Assembly (NCBI RefSeq): GCF_000428845.1
Contig: NZ_AUAS01000005.1
Location: 186,001 to 250,000, forward strand
Origin: Dyadobacter alkalitolerans DSM 23607
GTDB taxonomy: Bacteria > Bacteroidota > Bacteroidia > Cytophagales > Spirosomataceae
DNA: 64,000 bases
Direction of reading: 5' to 3'
Part shown: positions 8,563-16,978 of the stretch, one piece after another
Numbering within the stretch: position 1 is the stretch's first letter
Layout: every line of letters begins with the position of its first letter
The notes under the pieces: model-generated
Database searches by the model: none
What the model saw: the letters and a program-made list of their open reading frames with translations, nothing else
What the model was told of the DNA's origin: nothing
Made by a program: the position numbers and the translations under genes

Positions 8563-9555
8563 ATGGCGCACTTTCCGGTTACGAGTTCCAACCCTTCTAC
8601 ACAACACTTAGGACAATTTATACAAGCTAGATATTTCCCGGATAAGGCGGTGACATGCAAATTGCTGAAAGCCGGCATCAGCCACACGTATCTTGTGAAT
8701 GCTTCGGGCATCAAATACATTTTCCGGGTGTACGCACTAGGATGGCGGAGCGAGAAAGAGATCAATGAAGAGATTCGTCTTCTTTTGTATTTATACAAAA
8801 ACAGCATTCCGGTTTCCTATCCGATCGCCAGTGAAACCACCGGCTATATCCAGACAATCAATGCGCCCGAAGGGGACAGGTATGCAGTAATGTTCTCTTA
8901 TGCAGAAGGTAAAAAGCAACTCAACTTCTCGCTGGAAACGCATTTCCAGATCGGGGCATTAATGGCGCAAATGCACGTGCTATCCCAGGGTTTTAACCTC
9001 GATCGTGTCACTTACACAAGCGAAACCATACTCGTCGATCCGCTTGAACATATCAGCGAATTCCTGGCATCAGATACGGAAGAAATGGCTTTTATGCGAT
9101 CTGCACAACATATTTTAATGCAGGAGTTTGCCAATGTCGATGAAAGCCAGTTGCGAAAAGGCGCTGTTCATCTGGATATCTGGTTTGACAATCTCAACAT
9201 TGATTCAAATAATAGGGTTACGATTTTTGATTTCGACTTTTGCGGGAATGGCTGGCTGTGCCTCGATCTGGCTTATTACATTTTGCAAGTGCATAGTGTC
9301 GAAAAAGATGAGCAGGAATGCAGGAGTAAGGTTAACAGGTTTCTCGAAGGCTACGAATCGGTTGCGAGCATTTCCGGTGAGGAAAAGAGGATAATTCCAA
9401 TGTTGGGCGTAAGTCTGTATTTCTTTTACCTGGGCGTTCAATCGCAGCGCTTTGATAATTTTTCCAATGTCTTTTTCAATGAAGTTTACCTGACCAGGTT
9501 CATTAATATCCTCGTCAAAAAATATTTCGAAACAGCGAAAACCATGCAGCTCTGA
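8563..9555 (+). CDS. APH-fold phosphotransferase (homoserine kinase II / aminoglycoside phosphotransferase-like)
   Basis: A 330-residue protein with a protein-kinase-like fold of the phosphotransferase enzyme family (PF01636). The catalytic loop is HLDIWFDN at residues 203-210 (D205, N210), and the metal-binding DFD is at 223-225. A lysine/arginine-rich N lobe (KYIFRVYALG) precedes it. Families of this kind phosphorylate small hydroxyl compounds such as homoserine, choline, fructosamine or antibiotics. The sequence does not decide the substrate, and nothing in the neighbourhood suggests antibiotic resistance. It lies 38 bases upstream of a small membrane protein gene on the same strand. Confidence 0.82.
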   Translation: MAHFPVTSSNPSTQHLGQFIQARYFPDKAVTCKLLKAGISHTYLVNASGIKYIFRVYALGWRSEKEINEEIRLLLYLYKNSIPVSYPIASETTGYIQTINAPEGDRYAVMFSYAEGKKQLNFSLETHFQIGALMAQMHVLSQGFNLDRVTYTSETILVDPLEHISEFLASDTEEMAFMRSAQHILMQEFANVDESQLRKGAVHLDIWFDNLNIDSNNRVTIFDFDFCGNGWLCLDLAYYILQVHSVEKDEQECRSKVNRFLEGYESVASISGEEKRIIPMLGVSLYFFYLGVQSQRFDNFSNVFFNEVYLTRFINILVKKYFETAKTMQL

Positions 9556-9593
9556 TGTTAATTCCTTTTAAAACACACTAAACAAACACCGCT

Positions 9594-10112
9594 ATGTTAT
9601 TCAAGATCCTTTTTCCCGCCCTGTTTTTGACGGGCGTCTATTTTCTGTTCAGGAGCATTAGCAGGATTGCACAAGTTTATGCAGGCCCGAAAACTGAATT
9701 TCCGGCAAAAACGGGATCGAATAAAATTAAAATAGATCAGGCTGGTGATTATGAGATCGCCTATAAGCGGCCGTCACTCACGGGCGTCATTCCTACAAAC
9801 TGCTCATTTACATTGATTGAGGATGTCGGCCAGCAGGAATTACAAGTTACCAATGCCGTCAATATGCTCGGAATGCGCAAAGACATGTCGGGAAACCGTG
9901 TTGTGCCGATTGCAGGATTTAACGTCGCTGACCCAGGCGACTACACATTGCGTACAGTTGAATCCGTCAGTTTTAAGGAAGGCGATAAATTGCTTATAAC
10001 AGCCAGAACAGGCTCGAAAGGATTTCTAGCCATATTTGCAATCATTCTTTCGGGGATTGCGACCATTGCCGGGCTGGTCCTCAGCATTTTAGCCTGGACC
10101 AACAGGCTGTGA
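9594..10112 (+). CDS. hypothetical protein with two transmembrane segments
   Basis: A 172-residue protein of unknown function. A hydrophobic segment at residues 2-20 (LFKILFPALFLTGVYFLF) and another at about 144-168 (FLAIFAIILSGIATIAGLVL) flank a soluble domain of about 110 residues rich in beta-strand-like sequence (DYEIAYKRPS, DYTLRTVESV). The most likely topology puts the middle domain outside the cytoplasm. The gene ends exactly where the stop codon of the convergent sugar isomerase gene begins. Confidence 0.6.
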   Translation: MLFKILFPALFLTGVYFLFRSISRIAQVYAGPKTEFPAKTGSNKIKIDQAGDYEIAYKRPSLTGVIPTNCSFTLIEDVGQQELQVTNAVNMLGMRKDMSGNRVVPIAGFNVADPGDYTLRTVESVSFKEGDKLLITARTGSKGFLAIFAIILSGIATIAGLVLSILAWTNRL

Positions 10113-11027
10113 TTACACGCCTTCTGTCACTTTCTTCATCTTAGCAAGGCCCGTTTTCGCTACAAGCAATGCATCCTGTGCATAATACTCCTTATTGAAG
10201 ACTTCAAAGGAAAGAATAACAGGACGATCGGGATTTTTCAGTGATTTCAAAAGGTCTTTCAACGGAGCAACGCCATCACCGGCATAGACGCGGTCGGCAT
10301 CGGTAATCGATTCACGTGGAGGTGTTGCCGGGTAATCGTTAATGTGAAATATCTCTACCAAAGGTTTGCCAACATCTTTCACGGCATCCATACCCGAGCC
10401 GCCTTTATGCAAATGGTAAACGTCCATCAGCAAGCGCGCCGACGGATGCCCCGACTCCACTGCCACATATAGGATCTCTCCTACCCGGCTAAGATTTTTG
10501 GAAAAACCCCATAGTTCAAGGTGCGGCACGACGCCCGTTTTATCCCCTAATTCAAGAATGGTCCGGTAACGCTCTGCCACCTTTGCCAGGTCCAGCGAAT
10601 CGCCGGTGGTTGCACCCATAGGCGGTGCCGCAATGCGCGGACAGCCGATTTGTGCAAGCTGGTCCATCTCTACTTTGAGCTGCTCAATCGCCTTGGAACG
10701 CGCCGATTCGTCTTCCACGATCCAGGTTGCGAAGCCGATGGCATCTTCCACTTTAATGCCCAGATCATTGATGATCTTTTTGGCATCCTGCAATGTTCCA
10801 CCCGTTTTCAGGTAGTCCTGCAATGTATTAATCCAAATTTCAACAGACCCGAACCCTGCTTTTGCAGCCACTTCGAGTTCCTTCCTGAAACCAAGCTTAT
10901 GCCCACGCAAAGTGCTCATATTCAAAGAATAAATAAAAGGCTGTTCTTTGCTTTTAGCGGCTTCGGCAGGCAAAATTCCTGCACCTGAAAGGGCGAGAAT
11001 AGAAGATAGAGCGGTTCTGCGGTTCAT
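10113..11027 (-). CDS. exported sugar phosphate isomerase/epimerase-like protein (xylose-isomerase-type TIM barrel)
   Basis: A 304-residue AP_endonuc_2/xylose-isomerase-type TIM barrel. The N-terminus (MNRRTALSSILALSGAGIL) is a Tat-like signal. Metal-ligand-type residues appear in the LELWGF (about 200), LMDVYHLHKGG (about 220), IFHINDYP (about 244) and LSFEVFN (about 286) segments. Such proteins isomerise, epimerise or dehydrate sugars; exported members often sit with Gfo/Idh/MocA enzymes. It converges without a gap on the small membrane protein gene. Confidence 0.82.
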   Translation of the reverse strand: MNRRTALSSILALSGAGILPAEAAKSKEQPFIYSLNMSTLRGHKLGFRKELEVAAKAGFGSVEIWINTLQDYLKTGGTLQDAKKIINDLGIKVEDAIGFATWIVEDESARSKAIEQLKVEMDQLAQIGCPRIAAPPMGATTGDSLDLAKVAERYRTILELGDKTGVVPHLELWGFSKNLSRVGEILYVAVESGHPSARLLMDVYHLHKGGSGMDAVKDVGKPLVEIFHINDYPATPPRESITDADRVYAGDGVAPLKDLLKSLKNPDRPVILSFEVFNKEYYAQDALLVAKTGLAKMKKVTEGV

Positions 11028-11104
11028 GAAGAATTGACTGAAATTAACGTATGATTTACACGAAAAGCCAAAACGGACGTTTTTTTACCGATTCAGGATA
11101 TAAT

Positions 11105-12244
11105 TTAGTATTTCATCATTAAGGTCAGCAATTTCCTGTCGAGCTTGTGGCCGTGCCAGTCTTCGTAGGCTACATCGTCGCGGCGGGAATCCAGCACGCC
11201 GAAATCGCCCATAAATTCCCATAAGGAGAAACCGATTCCGTTGGACGTTAGAATGTCGAGCACATCGCCAAACCAGGCCAGGAAAACGGCGTGGGGCGTT
11301 TTGTTCCAGCAGCCACATTCGCCGCAATGCACGCCTACTCCCTTCCCCACCATATCAATCCAGGGTTTGTAAAAGCTTTCGAGCATGGCTCGGCTCAGAT
11401 ACTTGTCACCCACCTGTCCCGGCCATTTCGGTTCGGGAAGATTATCCGGATCTTTGTTCGCCCAGGGCGCTTTGTAATGTGAGATAATGCCCGGGTGATA
11501 ACCGCGGCAACTTTGTGCAATGTCCAAATCTGCAATCTCGGGGATAACCGAGCTGCCCACGTCGTTGCCATCAGCTATGATCAAATGCATGGAATTTTCC
11601 TTTCTGATCGCTTCGGACGCCGCAATGGCAAGTTTCCGGTAAACCGCGCCAGGCACAGAAGATCTTTTAGAATGCTGATCATTCATATCCTCGCGCATGC
11701 TAGGCTCATTTAGGAGATCGAAGCTTATTTTTTTGTTGGAAACATTCTTATAACGCTTCGCCCACATGTTCCAGTGAAAGCAAAAGGCGTCCAACGCTTT
11801 CTGATCCGTCCACAAATTATAAGGCTCATGAAAACCTGCGTTAACACAGTAACCCGGCGCTCTATGCAGGTTCAGACTGACGTGAATGTTGTATTTATGT
11901 GCCGTTGTAACGAGCTTATCGATGCGTTCGACCGCCTGTTCGTCAATCTGATAAACTTCTTCGGGCGTAATGTTCCGGCTGCGGTCAAATTTCACATATG
12001 CAGGATAAGCCATCGGGATCCTGACAAAATCAAAACCCCAATCGCTCATCCATTTGAACTGTTCTTCGGTAGTTGGTTTCCTGCTTGAAGCAGGATCAGG
12101 AGAAAAAAAGTCGAGCAAATTAAAGCCCTTCCATTTCGGGAGCTTGTTCTTCACATTCTGACTTTTGAATGAAAAGCCTGTTGAAATGGCTGCGCCTGCT
12201 GCGGCGGCTACCCCTGTATTTTTGATAAAAGTCCTGCGATGCAT
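11105..12244 (-). CDS. Tat-exported glycoside hydrolase family 5-type (cellulase-fold) enzyme
   Basis: A 379-residue protein with a twin-arginine signal (HRRTFIK, residues 2-8, then an Ala-rich stretch). The barrel carries the clan GH-A acid/base motif FDLLNEPS with E180 and a likely nucleophile E309 in GVHCGECGCW near the end of strand 7. Also visible are FDFVRIPMAY at 71-80 and HVSLNLHRAPGY at 121-132. It probably cleaves a beta-glucan or mannan-like polysaccharide outside the cytoplasm. It is followed, after 77 bases, by the exported sugar isomerase gene on the same strand. Confidence 0.85.
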   Translation of the reverse strand: MHRRTFIKNTGVAAAAGAAISTGFSFKSQNVKNKLPKWKGFNLLDFFSPDPASSRKPTTEEQFKWMSDWGFDFVRIPMAYPAYVKFDRSRNITPEEVYQIDEQAVERIDKLVTTAHKYNIHVSLNLHRAPGYCVNAGFHEPYNLWTDQKALDAFCFHWNMWAKRYKNVSNKKISFDLLNEPSMREDMNDQHSKRSSVPGAVYRKLAIAASEAIRKENSMHLIIADGNDVGSSVIPEIADLDIAQSCRGYHPGIISHYKAPWANKDPDNLPEPKWPGQVGDKYLSRAMLESFYKPWIDMVGKGVGVHCGECGCWNKTPHAVFLAWFGDVLDILTSNGIGFSLWEFMGDFGVLDSRRDDVAYEDWHGHKLDRKLLTLMMKY

Positions 12245-12328
12245 GTCCCAACATGTTCGTTTGATACTTTTATAAAATACAAATGGCGTAACGTTATACT
12301 TGTATTTGCAGGCGATTAACGCTCAATC

Positions 12329-14224
12329 CTACTTTTTATAATGGATTCCAGTAGACGAGCCGGACTTGCCACCATAATTGTAAAGCATTTCAAAATTTTT
12401 GTCCTTCATATATTTCTCTCTCAATTTCTGGTGCAGTGCTTCCGGTTGTTTCTCGCCGTTTACAACCAACTCGTTCTCATTGAATTTATAGGAAAGGTCA
12501 ACTTTGCTTTTGATAACACCTGCATCTTTCAGGTCATCGATAATGTTGTCCTGCATGCCTTCAAATCTTTCCCGGTCAACGTTTGCCCTGGCCGCATGTG
12601 CCTCAGCAACTTTTCGGTTTTCCTCTGCTTGTTTTCTTTGTTCGTCCGCCTGTAAGCGCTGCTTATCAGCCAGCACCCGCATTTCGTCTGCCTGCCTGCG
12701 CTGCGCATCCGCTGCTGCCCGATGCTGATCAGCAGTCGCCCGGTGCTTATCTGCTTCTTTTCTTTGGGCCTCGGCTTTTTTATGCTCTTCTGTTATCTTA
12801 TCCAGCACCTGGTTAATCTCGGACTGATACTTAGGAAAGTCCTCCTTTGGAATTTCATTTCCATCGATCATTAACGTTGTGATTTTGTCTTTGATCTTCA
12901 CCATTTCATAATGCTTCCCATTTACAGTAATGCTGTAAGTGCTTATACCATTGCTTTTAATGTTAATATTTGAATTGGAATCGACATTATAGTTGAGTGA
13001 GATATTTTCGGTCACTTCAACTTCTTCTTCCGCGTTCGCCGGTTTCGGTTCTATTTTCTTTTTAGGTAAAGTGTCCTGATTCATGACTACAACCGGCAGC
13101 GGCTCAACGGCAGCAAGAGGCGCAGGCATGGAGCTTGCGGTTACTTTTTTAACCTGCACAGGAGCAGACTTTGGTGCGTCCTGCGAAACAGCAGCTGACA
13201 AAGCGGCAACGGTGAGCAAACTGATTGTTACAAATAATTTTTCCATGGCGTTTAATGGTTTATTGTTGTTATAAATAATTCGTTTGATCCTGTCCAGTAA
13301 GTGATTACGCTTTTTGGAAAAAGCCATTTCAAATGCTGATCCATTTAAATTATACTCCTGAAAGGAAACCAGCGCGTGGACAAATGAAGTCTTGTTTTCC
13401 ATCACAGATATCGCCAGATCGTCGCAGCAATGTTCCCTTTCCTCCCGGATCAATCGCAATAACCATAGCAATGCGGGATTGAAGAAGAATACATTTTCAC
13501 AAAAAATCTGGATCAAATTCACGAGGTAATCGCGCCTTTTAATGTGAGCCAGTTCATGCAAAATAATGGCCTCGATCTGCGCTTCCGGCAGGTTCGCAAA
13601 TATTCCAAACGGGATGATAACCACAGGTTTGATAAATCCGATGACCATCGGAACGAGCACGTTTTCAGACTCCACAACCTGAATAAGCTGCCTAACTTTC
13701 AGCTTGTTAAGTAACATATCAAATCGTGGCTGCCAGCTTTCCCGAAGCGGGTGCACATTCCGTTTCTTGATGTTTTGAACATATAAAAATCCGGCGGTAG
13801 CTTGCAAGGATTTGAATGCGAATATAATAAACCAGACAGCCGCGATCAGCTGCGCATTTCTGTTGCAAAAATCCAGTAAATAGCCAATCCACACATTTTG
13901 ATCACCGGCGGAAACGGCATTGCTGCCGTCAAATATAACCGAGACTGCTGTTTGATTTGTTGCTGTTAATGAGCCCATTACTGCCGTTTTGCTAACCCCC
14001 TTTGCCGACATTAACAACTGAAAGAAAGTGTAGGAAGATGCAATCACAAAGGTCAAAAGCAATGTCGCCAGCAAGTTATATCGCAGCGCCGGTTTCGCTT
14101 TTCTGGTCAATATCAGAATGATTCCGGCCAGCACGGCGGCAATGAGGCCCTGCCAGAGTGAATGGATCAACGTCAGACTCAGTGCCTGAACCAATTTTTG
14201 AAAATACAATTCATTGAAATTCAT
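12329..14224 (-). CDS. M56 family metallopeptidase / BlaR1-like sensor with long coiled-coil tail
   Basis: A 631-residue membrane protein. Transmembrane helices lie near residues 15-38, 48-72, 127-150 and 332-347. The zinc-peptidase HExxH motif is HELAH at 223-227, with a third ligand in EEREHCCDD near 261-269. In place of the penicillin-binding domain of BlaR1 it has an extracytoplasmic part with a 481-556 run of heptads (ADxxRxx), strongly predicted coiled coil, then about 75 more residues. The BlaI repressor gene lies 21 bases upstream on the same strand, so the two should form a sense-and-cleave pair. The signal is unknown. Confidence 0.88.
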   Translation of the reverse strand: MNFNELYFQKLVQALSLTLIHSLWQGLIAAVLAGIILILTRKAKPALRYNLLATLLLTFVIASSYTFFQLLMSAKGVSKTAVMGSLTATNQTAVSVIFDGSNAVSAGDQNVWIGYLLDFCNRNAQLIAAVWFIIFAFKSLQATAGFLYVQNIKKRNVHPLRESWQPRFDMLLNKLKVRQLIQVVESENVLVPMVIGFIKPVVIIPFGIFANLPEAQIEAIILHELAHIKRRDYLVNLIQIFCENVFFFNPALLWLLRLIREEREHCCDDLAISVMENKTSFVHALVSFQEYNLNGSAFEMAFSKKRNHLLDRIKRIIYNNNKPLNAMEKLFVTISLLTVAALSAAVSQDAPKSAPVQVKKVTASSMPAPLAAVEPLPVVVMNQDTLPKKKIEPKPANAEEEVEVTENISLNYNVDSNSNINIKSNGISTYSITVNGKHYEMVKIKDKITTLMIDGNEIPKEDFPKYQSEINQVLDKITEEHKKAEAQRKEADKHRATADQHRAAADAQRRQADEMRVLADKQRLQADEQRKQAEENRKVAEAHAARANVDRERFEGMQDNIIDDLKDAGVIKSKVDLSYKFNENELVVNGEKQPEALHQKLREKYMKDKNFEMLYNYGGKSGSSTGIHYKK

Positions 14225-14245
14225 GGCCAGGGGGTGTTTATGTGT

Positions 14246-14614
14246 TTACTTATCCAGCTTTTTCAAAAAATCCTTGATCTCATTCAGTTCCTCCTGTGAG
14301 GTGTTTTTATTGCCAAAAAGCTGCATAACCAGGTTCGAGGCCGAGCCTTTGTACATCGAATCCACAAACTTTTCAAGCAATGCATTTTTTGTTTTATCCT
14401 CTGCTTCCGCGGGACTATATACGTGCTTCATACTGCTTTCATCCCGGATCACGATGCCCTTTTCGGTCATGATCTGCATGAGCTTCAAAGTGGAAGAATA
14501 CTGCACAGCCCGCTTTTCTTCGTTCAGTTTGTCATTCACAAACCTCACTGTTGAAGGGCCATGCTCCCATAGCACTTGTAATATTTCCAATTCCGATTTT
14601 GTAGGCTCCATCAT
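14246..14614 (-). CDS. BlaI/MecI/CopY family transcriptional repressor
   Basis: A 122-residue protein with an N-terminal winged helix (residues 4-75; TKSELEILQVLWEHGPSTVRF start) and a C-terminal dimerisation helix region. It belongs with the M56 peptidase gene 21 bases downstream: in this class, a signal activates the peptidase, the repressor is cleaved and the operon is induced. A palindrome TTTCGTACGAAA at 14651-14662 and a -7-like TACATTTG (14643-14636 on this strand) lie upstream and may form its own promoter and operator. Confidence 0.9.
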   Translation of the reverse strand: MMEPTKSELEILQVLWEHGPSTVRFVNDKLNEEKRAVQYSSTLKLMQIMTEKGIVIRDESSMKHVYSPAEAEDKTKNALLEKFVDSMYKGSASNLVMQLFGNKNTSQEELNEIKDFLKKLDK

Positions 14615-14635
14615 TCTGTTCTCTAGTCAACAATT

Positions 14636-14662
14636 CAAATGTAGGAAATATTTCGTACGAAA
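14636..14662 (-). promoter_or_regulatory. candidate promoter and operator of the BlaI/M56 operon
   Basis: On the minus strand TACATTTG (14643-14636) matches the Bacteroidota -7 form TAnnTTTG, 22 bases before the repressor ATG. The perfect 12-bp palindrome TTTCGTACGAAA at 14651-14662 lies within the expected spacer. No good -33 TTG is visible. Autoregulation by BlaI is inferred, not shown. Confidence 0.45.
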
Positions 14663-14699
14663 AAATATTTAGGTAAATTTTTTCTTAAAAAATGAAAAA

Positions 14700-14727
14700 A
14701 CCGTCACGGAACGAATCCCGTGACGGT
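14700..14727 (-). terminator. rho-independent terminator after the exported sugar isomerase gene
   Basis: A perfect 10-bp stem (ACCGTCACGG / CCGTGACGGT) with an 8-base loop. On the minus strand it is followed by TTTTTT, so it ends transcription coming from the gene at 14750-15748 before the BlaI promoter region. Confidence 0.85.
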
Positions 14728-14749
14728 AAGAAAGTGGGTCACTTTTTTC

Positions 14750-15748
14750 TCAGGCGCCCAATGCTTTTCTGGCATACTCCACGCACTTGGCAGTTTCTTT
14801 CACTGCGTCGGAACCGGCCGGGATCTCATATTCCAGCTCGATCGTTGCGGGAAACTTATATTTCCTGGCGCGCATGAGTTCCAAAGCGGCCGTAATAGGT
14901 GTATCTCCTTGCCCCCACACTACATTGGCACCGCCGTTCTCCTTGTTTTTCCGGTCTTTCACGTGCATGCTTACAATGTGGTCATGTTTGGTTTCGATTA
15001 ATGGAATCGGGTCAAAACCTGCGGCTACATAATGTCCCATATCAAAGTTCATGGCATTGTATTTCGATTGGTTTAATGCAGTGTCCCACCAGGTTGGCGT
15101 CTGCTGGGTATGACCATGATAACCTACGTATACTTTGTTTTTTGCCGCAATGTCTCCCAGCCTTTTTGTTTGTGCGGGATCATTGGGCTGTTCAATGGTA
15201 GCCTGGTTTGCACCGAGTGCTTTGGCAGCGCGGAGTGCATAATCCACTTCCTGATCCGTATTTTTTTCGCCCAGTGCCGAAGGTTTGAATGCATAAATGC
15301 TCACACCGGCATCATTATACATCTTCCGGAGCTGAACAAATTTATCCATAGGGACCTTTGCACGCCACTCCGCCATTTTAACCTGATGCTCGGCCTGCGC
15401 GGCTTTCTGATCGTCGGTCAGCTCCGGACGCTTGCCACCTGTCCATGGCGGCATTTTGGGTCCTTCGGGTGCGCCTGCGAACAGCTCGCCTGTTGGCCCC
15501 ATGAGCTCAATAGCGCTCACATTGGCTTCAATACAATATTTGAGAATGTCTTCGGCGGTGCCTGGCATACTGCGCCACGAGTAGGTGATCGCTCCCACCT
15601 GTACACCATTGAAAAGGGAATTTGGCTTGCCCAGGTTTTTAATATAAGCCGGAAAGCCAAAGCCTGTGCCTGGCAAAAGGCTTACGCCAGCAGTCACAAG
15701 CGCGGATGCGCTCAAAAACTGACGTCTTGAAATTTCGTGTTCTGCCAT
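14750..15748 (-). CDS. Tat-exported sugar phosphate isomerase/epimerase-like protein
   Basis: A 332-residue TIM-barrel protein of the xylose-isomerase-like superfamily. Residues 8-13 are a textbook Tat motif (SRRQFL) followed by an Ala/Val/Leu-rich stretch. Metal-binding-type segments are ATIEQP (about 197), YVGYHGHTQQTP (about 216), MNFDMGHYVAAG (about 241) and ATIELEYEIP (about 308). The activity is probably on an oxidised or free sugar in the periplasm. It lies 27 bases downstream of the double-thioredoxin gene, probably in one transcript, and ends at a strong terminator. Confidence 0.85.
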   Translation of the reverse strand: MAEHEISRRQFLSASALVTAGVSLLPGTGFGFPAYIKNLGKPNSLFNGVQVGAITYSWRSMPGTAEDILKYCIEANVSAIELMGPTGELFAGAPEGPKMPPWTGGKRPELTDDQKAAQAEHQVKMAEWRAKVPMDKFVQLRKMYNDAGVSIYAFKPSALGEKNTDQEVDYALRAAKALGANQATIEQPNDPAQTKRLGDIAAKNKVYVGYHGHTQQTPTWWDTALNQSKYNAMNFDMGHYVAAGFDPIPLIETKHDHIVSMHVKDRKNKENGGANVVWGQGDTPITAALELMRARKYKFPATIELEYEIPAGSDAVKETAKCVEYARKALGA

Positions 15749-15775
15749 GATTAATAAAGGTTAATGATCAGGTTG

Positions 15776-16900
15776 TTAGTAATATCTGCCTACGTATTTA
15801 TTCTCAACGACTATTTTTTTCATTTTATGTGGGTCAATAGGGCCCTGCTGTGCGTAAACGATCTTCCCTCCCGGCTCCACCAGGATCGTGTAGGGCAATG
15901 CGCCCTGCCATTTAGGGTCAATAGCTTCAATCATTTTATACTTATCTTCCATATTAAAAATATAATTCTTATTGGAAGCAAATTTCCCTTGCAGGAACTT
16001 CAAGGCCTTTTCCTTCTTATCGGGATTATCGGCGCTGATGGACACAAATTCGAAGTCGCGACCGCGATACATATGGTGCATGGTCATAAAATCAGGAAAT
16101 TCGGTGACGCAGGGGCCGCACCACGTAGCCCATACATTAATGAGCCGCAGCTTATCCGATTTGTTACTGATCAGTTCTTTTAATCCAACCTCATCAATGG
16201 CTTCGAGCGTTACAGGTTCCTTTGCCCAGCCAGCTTTTTCTTTTTGCACACCGTCTTCTTTCGAGATCCATTTCATCGAGCAGCCGAACGTCTTGGTAGA
16301 CGGCACAGGAACTGGTTTGTTAGCCAGCAATGCTTCAATGGCATTTTTTGCGTCTAAATTTTTCGGCGTTCCCGTCGGCTTTTCAACATCGTCTATGCGA
16401 CCGTGATATTGCAGCTTTCTGGCTTTGTCAAAAATGAAAATATGCGGGGTAGCCACCGGACCATATGCCAATGCGGTTTTCTGATCGTCGCCGTCATACA
16501 GATAAGGAAAGTTATAAGCCATATCCTTGGCACGCACCTTCATTTCGTCATATGTGTCGCTCAAATCCGTGTAACCCAGCTCGTCCAGGCGGATTGCTTT
16601 GGGATCGTTGGATGAAATGGCGATCAATGCGAGGCCTTTTGCTTTATTATCAGCCGTTAATTTTTTGATACGATCCTCATAAGCCTGTGCGGTAGGGCAA
16701 TGATTACAGGTAAAAACAATGGCCAGAACTGGTGAAGCGGCGAAGCTTTTGAGGGAATATTTCTTACCATCCACGCCCATCAGGCTAAAATCCGGAGCCA
16801 CCGCGCCGATTTTTAAAGTCTCGGGTTGCTCTGCTTTGGTAAACTGAATGCTGGAAACGAGAACAATAAGCGCAAGTAAAATCCTATAATAAATCCGCAT
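15776..16900 (-). CDS. exported protein with two thioredoxin-like domains (redoxin + TlpA-like)
   Basis: A 374-residue protein with a Sec signal (about residues 1-23). The first domain (about 28-195) is peroxiredoxin/AhpC-TSA-like with FTCNHCPTA, giving a CxxC at C65/C68. The second (about 230-374) is TlpA/ResA-like with WATWCGPC, C261/C264. Two linked redox domains in one chain suggest a periplasmic thiol reductant or cytochrome-maturation-type partner. The start is preceded by AGGAG with a 6-base gap (16911-16907), a real Shine-Dalgarno site and rare in this window. It sits between the cytochrome-linked dehydrogenase and a Tat-exported sugar isomerase. Confidence 0.85.
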   Translation of the reverse strand: MRIYYRILLALIVLVSSIQFTKAEQPETLKIGAVAPDFSLMGVDGKKYSLKSFAASPVLAIVFTCNHCPTAQAYEDRIKKLTADNKAKGLALIAISSNDPKAIRLDELGYTDLSDTYDEMKVRAKDMAYNFPYLYDGDDQKTALAYGPVATPHIFIFDKARKLQYHGRIDDVEKPTGTPKNLDAKNAIEALLANKPVPVPSTKTFGCSMKWISKEDGVQKEKAGWAKEPVTLEAIDEVGLKELISNKSDKLRLINVWATWCGPCVTEFPDFMTMHHMYRGRDFEFVSISADNPDKKEKALKFLQGKFASNKNYIFNMEDKYKMIEAIDPKWQGALPYTILVEPGGKIVYAQQGPIDPHKMKKIVVENKYVGRYY

Positions 16901-16906
16901 AACGAT

Positions 16907-16911
16907 CTCCT
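16907..16911 (-). promoter_or_regulatory. Shine-Dalgarno site before the double-thioredoxin gene
   Basis: AGGAG on the minus strand, 6 bases before the ATG at 16900. Most genes here lack such a site, so it supports this start and suggests stronger initiation. Confidence 0.55.
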
Positions 16912-16978
16912 GTTTGGTTTGGGTTTTAATTTAAATCAAAAGCAGATCTATTACAATAAATTACTGGTATCGTGCCAT

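Noticed and set aside
8563..9555. Aminoglycoside resistance gene.
   Set aside because: The fold matches the APH/homoserine kinase superfamily only in general; no resistance-specific motif or mobile context is present.
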